From: Flavobacteriia bacterium
Lineage (GTDB): Bacteria > Bacteroidota > Bacteroidia > Flavobacteriales_D > Crocinitomicaceae
NCBI GenBank assembly: GCA_947455255.1
Contig: CANGOA010000013.1
Span: forward strand, 1-35,037
Reading direction: 5' to 3'
Length of the DNA: 35,037 nucleotides
Under the pieces are notes generated by a model, which was not told the DNA's origin, did not search any database, and saw only the letters and a list, made by a program, of their open reading frames with translations. The translations under genes were made by a program, and so were the position numbers. This document shows, one piece after another, positions 16,691 to 23,305 of the stretch; within the stretch, counting starts at the first letter, position 1, and each line of letters opens with the position of its first letter.

Positions 16691-18025
16691 ATGAAAAAAC
16701 TACTGAAAGGAGCAACCATCGTTAACGAAGGAAAATCGTTCGTAGGTGATATTTTGATTGAAAATCATCGAATTCTTAAAATTGATAATGATATTACTTC
16801 TACCCAAGAAATGGAGGTGGTAAATCTCGATGGGAAAATTATTTTACCTGGATGTATTGATGATCAAGTGCATTTTAGAGAGCCTGGATTGACACATAAA
16901 GGAACAATACTTTCTGAATCACGTGCAGCAGTTGCAGGTGGAATTACTTCCTTTATGGAAATGCCAAACACTGTTCCAAACGCATTAACACAACAATTAC
17001 TGGAGGATAAATATACCATTGCACAACATAATTCGCCTGCAAATTATTCTTTTTTTATGGGAGCTTCTAACGATAATTTGGAGGAAGTATTAAAAACAAA
17101 TGAAAAAAATGTTTGTGGCGTAAAAATTTTTATGGGGTCATCAACAGGTAATATGTTGGTCGATAATGAGACAACATTAACTAATTTATTTTCTCAAGTT
17201 CCAATGTTGATAGCTACACACTGTGAAGACGAGGCAACAATTAGAAGGAATACTGAGATTTATAAAGAAAAATTTGGGGAGAATATTCCAATAACAGCTC
17301 ATTCATTAATTCGTTCTGAGGAAGCTTGTTATTTATCTTCCTCAATGGCAATTGAATTAGCAAAAAAACACAATACGAGACTTCATATTCTCCACATTTC
17401 TACCTCAAAAGAAGTTGGATTATTTGATAATATTACACCTTTGGCTAAAAAACGAATAACTTCAGAAGCTTGTGTACATCATTTATGGTTTTCTGATAAA
17501 GATTATGTTGAAAAAGGAAATTTTATTAAATGGAATCCTGCCGTAAAAACGGAGCAAGATCGTGCAGGAATATGGAAAGGTGTTTTGGATAATCATATAG
17601 ATATTATTGCAACAGATCATGCACCTCATACTTTAGATGAGAAATCAAAACCATATTCACAAGCACCTTCTGGAGGACCGCTAGTTCAACATGCATTACT
17701 TGCTATGCTTGAAAAAGTAAAACAAGGTATGTTAACAATAGAAAAGGTAGTAGAGAAAATGTCTCATGCTCCAGCGGAATGTTTCCAATTGTCTGAGCGA
17801 GGATTTATACGAGAAGGATACTATGCAGATTTAGTTGTTATTGATCCGAATAAAACAATTATGGTTAATAGGTCTAATATTTTATATGCTTGTGGTTGGT
17901 CTCCTTTCGAAGGTATTACATTCTCAAATAAAGTAGTTGGAACTTATGTTAATGGTAATTTGGTTTGGAACGGCGAAGAAATATGTTCAGAAGAAAAAGG
18001 TATGCGTTTATTATTTAATCGTTAA
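16691..18025 (+). CDS. Dihydroorotase-family amidohydrolase
   Basis: Expected to convert carbamoyl-aspartate to dihydroorotate in pyrimidine synthesis. Features of the 444-aa protein: VNLDGKIILPGCIDDQVHFREPGL near residues 48-65, VKIFMGSSTGNM with the lysine that is normally carbamylated, ATHCEDE, LHILHIST, ATDHAPHT with the catalytic Asp, and APSGGPLVQ. In the usual metal motif HxH the first His is Gln here (DQVHF). I recall the same Gln in other Bacteroidota homologs, so it is probably a lineage trait rather than a mutation, but activity is not proven. Cotranscribed with the glycosyltransferase upstream and DUF4296 gene 3 nt downstream. Confidence 0.85.
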   Translation: MKKLLKGATIVNEGKSFVGDILIENHRILKIDNDITSTQEMEVVNLDGKIILPGCIDDQVHFREPGLTHKGTILSESRAAVAGGITSFMEMPNTVPNALTQQLLEDKYTIAQHNSPANYSFFMGASNDNLEEVLKTNEKNVCGVKIFMGSSTGNMLVDNETTLTNLFSQVPMLIATHCEDEATIRRNTEIYKEKFGENIPITAHSLIRSEEACYLSSSMAIELAKKHNTRLHILHISTSKEVGLFDNITPLAKKRITSEACVHHLWFSDKDYVEKGNFIKWNPAVKTEQDRAGIWKGVLDNHIDIIATDHAPHTLDEKSKPYSQAPSGGPLVQHALLAMLEKVKQGMLTIEKVVEKMSHAPAECFQLSERGFIREGYYADLVVIDPNKTIMVNRSNILYACGWSPFEGITFSNKVVGTYVNGNLVWNGEEICSEEKGMRLLFNR

Positions 18026-18028
18026 TTA

Positions 18029-18388
18029 ATGAATTACATCAAAGTATTTATTTCGTTTGTTATATTCCTGTTTTTAGTATCTTGTAATTCTAAAAAAGAG
18101 TTTTTTTACAAAGAAAAACCAGAACAATTACTTTCAGAAGAAAAATTTACAGCTGTATTTAGTGATTTGATTTTATTGGAATCAACAGTAGTTCTTCAAT
18201 CTTCAAATAATACACATACACATAAAGTAATGAGTGTTTCTGAGATAAAGATTTTAAAGAATCATCATGTTTCTAAAAATCAATATATTCAATCCTTTGA
18301 TTTTTACGCTCAAGATAAAGATAAAATGATGGAAATATATACTAAAATACTTGATGATTATAACATCAAATTAAGTAAACTGAAGTAA
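18029..18388 (+). CDS. DUF4296 lipoprotein
   Basis: A 119-aa protein with a lipoprotein signal peptide: hydrophobic residues 5-17 followed by the lipobox LVSC, with Cys19 as the lipidated residue. The rest is helical (FTAVFSDLILLEST, YIQSFDFYAQDKDKMMEIY) and matches DUF4296, a Bacteroidota family of unknown function. It starts 3 nt after the dihydroorotase gene. Its stop codon faces the end of a minus-strand gene with only 4 nt between. Confidence 0.85.
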   Translation: MNYIKVFISFVIFLFLVSCNSKKEFFYKEKPEQLLSEEKFTAVFSDLILLESTVVLQSSNNTHTHKVMSVSEIKILKNHHVSKNQYIQSFDFYAQDKDKMMEIYTKILDDYNIKLSKLK

Positions 18389-18392
18389 TATA

Positions 18393-18824
18393 TCAGATGT
18401 CTTCTGGTAGTTCAGCTTCTTTGTATGCTTTAGCTTTAGGTTTTAATTTATCAACAAAAATAACATGAATTTTTGTTCCAGTTTCTGTTACAATTAATTC
18501 TGAAATTCCATTTTCAATTTTGGGTGCTTCGTTCTTGGTATTTGAAAATTTTTTGGTTAATTCTTCAAATGTTCCATCTTCGAGTTCCGTAAAAATTTTG
18601 GTAATAGTCCCATTTTCAACAATAACTTTTCCGTTATAACAAACATTTCCTGAAGGTTTAGAATATGAAATGATTACATGGTAATGAATTCCGTTTTCGA
18701 TTGGATTGCTTCCTCTTTTGTTAAACAAATATTCCATTTTTTTGAGACAGTCATTAGTTTGTGCAAAGGACTGAGAAAATGACGTAAGAATAATACTAAG
18801 TAAAATGTATTTGGTAGTTTTCAT
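18393..18824 (-). CDS. Small exported protein of unknown function
   Basis: 143-aa protein, not recognised. The start is set at the ATG at 18824 because it gives a clean signal peptide (KTTKYILLSIILTSFSQSFAQ, cut near residue 21); the frame runs ten codons further upstream without improving it. The mature part has two cysteines (NDCLKK and NVCYNG), which could form a disulfide, and alternating polar/hydrophobic strands (YHVIISYSK, GKVIVENG, KIHVIFVDK), so a small beta-rich periplasmic protein is likely. It lies alone on the minus strand between two plus-strand genes. Confidence 0.7.
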   Translation of the reverse strand: MKTTKYILLSIILTSFSQSFAQTNDCLKKMEYLFNKRGSNPIENGIHYHVIISYSKPSGNVCYNGKVIVENGTITKIFTELEDGTFEELTKKFSNTKNEAPKIENGISELIVTETGTKIHVIFVDKLKPKAKAYKEAELPEDI

Positions 18825-18899
18825 ATATGTTTTAAGTATAGATATACATATCAAATATACTAAGTTTGTAGTAAATGTGATTATTCAATTTGAAATAAT

Positions 18900-18907
18900 T
18901 ATTTTTG
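18900..18907 (+). promoter_or_regulatory. Candidate -7 promoter element (gmhA)
   Basis: TATTTTTG, exact TAnnTTTG match, 15 nt upstream of the gmhA ATG. Its last three bases are a TTG in frame with gmhA that could be mistaken for a start codon. Confidence 0.5.
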
Positions 18908-18922
18908 ATAAAAATCAACCGT

Positions 18923-19492
18923 ATGAAGTTTAATTCGATCGCATCTCATTTTACTGAAGCAGCACATATTCTTGCTCAATTTTCAAGTGAAGAAAATTTT
19001 TTAAAAATTCAGCTAGCAGGAGAAATATTAGTTGATAGTTTAAGTTCAGGGGGGAAAGTTATTTCGTGTGGAAATGGTGGGTCTATGTGTGATGCAATGC
19101 ATTTTGCTGAAGAATTGACAGGTCGTTACCGTGGAGATCGAAAAGCAATACCAGCAATGGCAATCTCTGATGTGAGTCATATATCTTGTGTGTCTAATGA
19201 TTATGGTTATGATTTTGTTTTTTCACGTTACATAGAGGCTTTTGGAAAAGAGGGGGATGTATTAGTGGGGATTTCCACATCAGGAAATTCGAAAAATGTT
19301 TTGAATGCAATTCAAGTAGCTAAAGAAAAGGGGATAAAAGTGATAGGGTTAACAGGTAAAACTGGAGGATTTATGTCAGAAATGTGTGATGTTGAGATTC
19401 GTGCACCTCATTCAGAATTTGCTGATCGTGCACAAGAAATTCACATTAAAGTGATTCATTCGTTGATTGATTTCGTTGAAAAAAATCTATAA
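18923..19492 (+). CDS. gmhA: Sedoheptulose 7-phosphate isomerase
   Basis: Converts sedoheptulose 7-phosphate to D-glycero-D-manno-heptose 7-phosphate, the first step to LPS heptose or related surface heptoses. The 189-aa SIS-domain protein has [37 protein letters not shown] for phosphate binding, and [13 protein letters not shown] with the catalytic His; these blocks are very close to the E. coli GmhA sequence as I remember it. Start at ATG 18923 rather than the upstream TTG that belongs to the promoter. No other heptose gene is in the window. Confidence 0.95.
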   Translation: MKFNSIASHFTEAAHILAQFSSEENFLKIQLAGEILVDSLSSGGKVISCGNGGSMCDAMHFAEELTGRYRGDRKAIPAMAISDVSHISCVSNDYGYDFVFSRYIEAFGKEGDVLVGISTSGNSKNVLNAIQVAKEKGIKVIGLTGKTGGFMSEMCDVEIRAPHSEFADRAQEIHIKVIHSLIDFVEKNL

Positions 19493-19496
19493 TTAA

Positions 19497-21110
19497 TTAT
19501 TTACGTTTTACTTTCTTATTTTTTGGAATTGATTTGTTCTTATTTTTTGATTTTTCTTGAATAACTGGAAATATATCGTTTTTATTTTTTGGACGTAACA
19601 AAGGATTCCAACTGTAGCCTACAATAAATTGCTCTTCTTTATTAATTTTTTCCATGGGGTAGAACATTCCATCGGCTTGGTCTAGGTATACTACTTTTGA
19701 AAATTCATTACTGTCTACGTATATTTTTATATCGCTTGAGTACAATCGAGACATTCCTTTTCTTTGAATTTCGATGATAGAATCTTTTTTAATTGTTTCT
19801 TCTGGAAAATAAATTGTTTGTGCATTTCCATTAACATCAATTTTCTTTAATTCATTGTTACAATTGAAGTAAGCAATGATGTTTTTACCGCCCACCTGAT
19901 TGTATAATTTTGCGGAATCTACTTCGGTGATTACAGTTGCTTTTGTTTCAATTTCAGCACGATCTAAAATACTGTCTTTTAAATATATATGTATTTTTTC
20001 ACCTTTTAATTCTGCGTTATTACTCCAGACGATTGGTTGAGTATACATTTCAAGTATTCCTTGTTGACGCTTATACGTTAAGCTATCACAAACACCTTGT
20101 GTTTTATGGCTATAAAAACGTGCTTTATGGTAGCCTTTTATAAGTGTCAATTGTCTTGTACTATCAGTGAAAGTGAAAAGTGTGTCAGCATGAATAAAAA
20201 GCGTGTCTTCTTTCAGTTTATATTCAAGGACAGCTTTTCCTGTTAGGTAACTTTTGTTTTTATTCTTAGATGAATAAAAATTATTCCCTCTAAATCCCAT
20301 TCCTTTTTGATTGTCAGAAAAATACACATTACCTTTTCCTATAGAAATTCCTTTTAATTCGTTGATGTATAAACTATCTCCTGACACAAATTGATGCTCT
20401 TTTGATATAGATGCATTATGTTGTAAAACGCCTTCCTCAGTATCTGTTTTATACCAACCTTTTTTACAGAAAATTTTTGTTTTGTCGGTGCGTAATATTT
20501 TTGTTGCACCAAAAAAGTATACTTTTTTTGTTGTGTAATTGTATCTTAAACTATCTGAATACATTGTAGATGTTTCATTTTTAAACAGAACATTTCCGCT
20601 GACAGTGATGTTTTTGGATTTTGGATAAAAATAACCTGATTTACTATGAAGAGTTTCTTTTTTTAATTTGCTTTCAATTCGACCACCATTTCTATAGGTA
20701 GCCACTTCATTTTTTGTATCAAAATCAAGTGAATCAGTCGTTATTTTGAAGTCTCTATCTCGAATTCTTACATTTCCCCAAAGTTTTGCTTTACGTGATT
20801 TACTGTCATAATGCAATGAATCACAATATAGATTTAGTGTATCTCTTTTATTTAAATGTACGTTTCCATACATTTTTAATAAAGAAGATTTTTCAAAATA
20901 GGAAGCAGAATCACAATAGATTACATTTGATTGATAGGTGATATGAATATTTCCAATTAAGCGATGTTCCCCAGTTTCTTTATTGTAAATTAATTTTTCT
21001 GCTCCTGGAGCTAACTCCATTAAATTGTCCTGTGAAAATGAAACATGATACAATACAAAAAAAGCACTTATAAAAAGCGCTTTTAATATGATATGGAGTG
21101 AAAAATTCAC
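19497..21110 (-). CDS. OstA/LptA-like LPS-transport family protein
   Basis: A 537-aa periplasmic protein with an N-terminal signal segment (residues 5-26). It consists of many short OstA-type beta units (IYCDSASYFE, LNLYCDSLHYD, MYSDSLRYNY, LFIHADTLF), as in the LptA/LptD beta-jellyroll that binds lipopolysaccharide; this suggests an LPS bridge role between membranes, larger than E. coli LptA. The C-terminus is a Lys-rich tail. It follows purA by 2 nt in the fur-STAS-purA operon and converges on gmhA with a 4-nt gap. Confidence 0.85.
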   Translation of the reverse strand: MNFSLHIILKALFISAFFVLYHVSFSQDNLMELAPGAEKLIYNKETGEHRLIGNIHITYQSNVIYCDSASYFEKSSLLKMYGNVHLNKRDTLNLYCDSLHYDSKSRKAKLWGNVRIRDRDFKITTDSLDFDTKNEVATYRNGGRIESKLKKETLHSKSGYFYPKSKNITVSGNVLFKNETSTMYSDSLRYNYTTKKVYFFGATKILRTDKTKIFCKKGWYKTDTEEGVLQHNASISKEHQFVSGDSLYINELKGISIGKGNVYFSDNQKGMGFRGNNFYSSKNKNKSYLTGKAVLEYKLKEDTLFIHADTLFTFTDSTRQLTLIKGYHKARFYSHKTQGVCDSLTYKRQQGILEMYTQPIVWSNNAELKGEKIHIYLKDSILDRAEIETKATVITEVDSAKLYNQVGGKNIIAYFNCNNELKKIDVNGNAQTIYFPEETIKKDSIIEIQRKGMSRLYSSDIKIYVDSNEFSKVVYLDQADGMFYPMEKINKEEQFIVGYSWNPLLRPKNKNDIFPVIQEKSKNKNKSIPKNKKVKRK

Positions 21111-21112
21111 GC

Positions 21113-22387
21113 TTAGTTTTTGTTTTCTAACGTTTGTTTTCTGTCGGGTCCAACTGAAACTACGGTGATTGGTACTTCTAATTCTTTTTCCAAATATGTT
21201 ACGTAGTCTTTCAAAGCTTGAGGGCTTGAAGCATAGTCGTTTAAACCAGTTAAATCACAATTCCATCCAGCTAATTCTTTGTAGATTGGAGTAATTTCAA
21301 CTCCATCAATATCAAAAGGAAGATAATCCACAATTTCATCATTGATTTTGTAGTGTGTACACACTTTGATTGTGTCGAAAATACTTAGAACGTCAGCTTT
21401 CATCATAGAAAGTTCAGTTACACCATTGATCATAATTGCGTATTTCAATGCAGGAAGATCAATCCATCCACATCGTCTTGGTCGACCGGTTGTAGATCCA
21501 AATTCGTTTCCTTCTTTTCTTATTTTTTCACCATCTTCATCTAAAAGTTCAGTAGGGAAAGGACCGCTTCCAACACGTGTACAATATGCTTTGAAGATAC
21601 CAATCACAGATCCAATGGTTGTTGGAGCAACACCTAGTCCAGTGCAGGTGCCGGCAGTAACTGTATTTGAAGAAGTTACAAATGGGTAAGTACCAAAGTC
21701 AATATCTAACATGGTACCTTGTGCTCCTTCTGCTAATATCTTTTTCCCTGCTTTTAATTCTTTGTTTAAGAATTGTTCACTGTCGATACATGTAAATGAA
21801 CGAAGTAATTCAATACCTTCAAAGAATGGAGCTTCTAATTCAGTTAGATTATATTCAAAACCTTCGTGGTGTTTTAAAATCCCTACGTGTTTTTCAACCA
21901 ATGCATCGTATTTTTCTTTGAATTTAGGAGAAAGAATATCTCCTACACGTAATCCATTTCTACCTGTTTTATCCATGTATGTTGGACCAATTCCTTTTAA
22001 TGTAGAACCAATTTTATTAATTCCTTTCGCAGCTTCAGAAGCTTGATCTAACAAACGGTGAGTCGGTAAGATTAGGTGAGCTTTTTTAGAGATTAACAAA
22101 TTCTTTTTGATGTCCATATTGAAGGGTGCTAATTTTTCAATTTCTTTTTGAAAAATCACTGGGTCAATCACCACTCCATTTCCAATCACGTTTAATACAT
22201 CTTTACGGAAAATTCCAGAAGGAATAGTATGTAGAACATGTTTGATACCTTCGAATTCAAGTGTGTGTCCTGCATTTGGTCCACCTTGAAAACGAGCGAT
22301 AATTGAATAATTAGGAGTAAGTACGTCAACAATTTTACCTTTTCCTTCGTCTCCCCATTGAAGACCTAATAGTACATCTACTTTCAT
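21113..22387 (-). CDS. purA: Adenylosuccinate synthetase
   Basis: Joins IMP and aspartate with GTP to form adenylosuccinate, first committed step to AMP. The protein begins MKVDVLLGLQWGDEGKGK, the P-loop-like GTP motif with catalytic Asp and the following Lys/His set, then GGPNAGHT, GIGPTYMDK and GRPRRCGWID. About 424 aa from the ATG at 22387. A second ATG four codons upstream (22399) would overlap the STAS gene; the inner start gives the usual family N-terminus and sits 1 nt after the STAS stop. Confidence 0.96.
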   Translation of the reverse strand: MKVDVLLGLQWGDEGKGKIVDVLTPNYSIIARFQGGPNAGHTLEFEGIKHVLHTIPSGIFRKDVLNVIGNGVVIDPVIFQKEIEKLAPFNMDIKKNLLISKKAHLILPTHRLLDQASEAAKGINKIGSTLKGIGPTYMDKTGRNGLRVGDILSPKFKEKYDALVEKHVGILKHHEGFEYNLTELEAPFFEGIELLRSFTCIDSEQFLNKELKAGKKILAEGAQGTMLDIDFGTYPFVTSSNTVTAGTCTGLGVAPTTIGSVIGIFKAYCTRVGSGPFPTELLDEDGEKIRKEGNEFGSTTGRPRRCGWIDLPALKYAIMINGVTELSMMKADVLSIFDTIKVCTHYKINDEIVDYLPFDIDGVEITPIYKELAGWNCDLTGLNDYASSPQALKDYVTYLEKELEVPITVVSVGPDRKQTLENKN

Positions 22388-22388
22388 G

Positions 22389-22739
22389 CTATTGTGCATT
22401 AACGTTGTTTAGTGCTTCCGATAAAGAAGGACTAAATGTGAATATTTCATTTAATTTTGAAATTGCAAAGAGTTTTTCAACGTTTCCTTGAATCCCACAT
22501 AGGGTAACTTCTGCGCCTACATTTCTAGTTCGAGTTAATATTCTAACAAAGAAATTTAATCCCGAACTTGTTATATATTCTAATTGACTTAAATCGAAAA
22601 AGAACATTTTTTTGTTCTCGTCGATATTCAGTTGAATTTCTTTTAATAAATCTGCGGTGTCATTGTCTGTCACTATTCTTCCTTGGATAGTAATAATGAT
22701 AACTTCCGCTTCGTTTCGTAATGTGTGTTTTATGCTCAC
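22389..22739 (-). CDS. STAS-domain protein (anti-anti-sigma factor-like)
   Basis: A 116-aa single STAS domain like SpoIIAA/RsbV, which in other bacteria bind anti-sigma kinases and are controlled by Ser phosphorylation. Visible: FFFDLSQLEYITSSGLNFF (residues 46-64), where Ser59, before Gly60, aligns with the phosphorylated Ser of SpoIIAA, and a typical C-terminal helix. No partner kinase, phosphatase or sigma factor is in the window, so the partner is unknown. It sits between fur (6 nt) and purA (1 nt) in an operon, and could tie envelope or nucleotide supply to stress, which is inference. Confidence 0.85.
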   Translation of the reverse strand: MSIKHTLRNEAEVIIITIQGRIVTDNDTADLLKEIQLNIDENKKMFFFDLSQLEYITSSGLNFFVRILTRTRNVGAEVTLCGIQGNVEKLFAISKLNEIFTFSPSLSEALNNVNAQ

Positions 22740-22745
22740 GATTAA

Positions 22746-23189
22746 TTAATTGTTAGATTTTTTTATACCGTAAAAATAAAGCGAATGATGTTGAATTTCA
22801 ATATTAAATACTTCTTCAATCGTTGCTTTTATTTGTTGAATACGAGGGTCGCAAAATTCTATAACTTCACCCGTGTCCGTTAATACCACATGATCATGTT
22901 GTTTAGATCCGTGAGATTTCTCAAATTGCGCAATGTTTTTACCGAATTGATGTTTACGAACCAAGTTACAAGCTAACAATAATTCTATTGTATTGTACAA
23001 AGTAGCTCTAGAAACACGGTAGTTTTGCATTTTCATTTTGTTGTATAATGTTTCTACATCAAAATGCCCAGGATAAGCATATATTTCTGCAAGAATAGCA
23101 AAACGTTCAGGCGTTTTTCTATGGCTGTGTTGTTCTAAATATGCTGAAAAAATATTTTTGACAATATTTTGTAACTCTTCTACTTGCAT
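22746..23189 (-). CDS. Fur-family transcriptional regulator
   Basis: Metal- or peroxide-responsive DNA-binding protein. The 147-aa chain has the winged-helix part (TPERFAILAEIYAYPGHFDVETLY, then VSRATLYNTIELLLACNLVRK at residues 59-79) and the dimer/metal part with H98-D99-H100 and E111 (EVIEFCDPRI). The structural zinc CxxC pair of E. coli Fur is absent (TDTGEVIEF in place of CxxCGKVIEF). Whether it is Fur, PerR or Zur cannot be said. First gene of a run fur-STAS-purA-ostA. Confidence 0.9.
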   Translation of the reverse strand: MQVEELQNIVKNIFSAYLEQHSHRKTPERFAILAEIYAYPGHFDVETLYNKMKMQNYRVSRATLYNTIELLLACNLVRKHQFGKNIAQFEKSHGSKQHDHVVLTDTGEVIEFCDPRIQQIKATIEEVFNIEIQHHSLYFYGIKKSNN

Positions 23190-23205
23190 TCCATCTATTA
23201 AAAAG

Positions 23206-23238
23206 CGAAAATAACTATTATTATTTGGTGTTATTCAA
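23206..23238 (-). promoter_or_regulatory. Candidate promoter of the fur operon
   Basis: Minus strand TTG (23238-23236), 22-nt spacer, TATTTTCG (23213-23206), one base off the -7 consensus; the ATG is 16 nt downstream. Confidence 0.4.
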
Positions 23239-23271
23239 TAAGAGAGAAAGATTTATCAACGAGTTTTTAAC

Positions 23272-23298
23272 GAAAAAAGGAGTCTCTATTGAAACTCC
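23272..23298 (-). terminator. Terminator of the rel/spoT gene
   Basis: Minus strand stem GGAGTTTC (23298-23291) / GAGACTCC (23286-23279), loop AATA, one U-G wobble, then a T run (23278-23273). It lies 7 nt after the stop codon of rel/spoT and before the fur promoter. Confidence 0.82.
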
Positions 23299-23305
23299 CT
23301 ATTTA

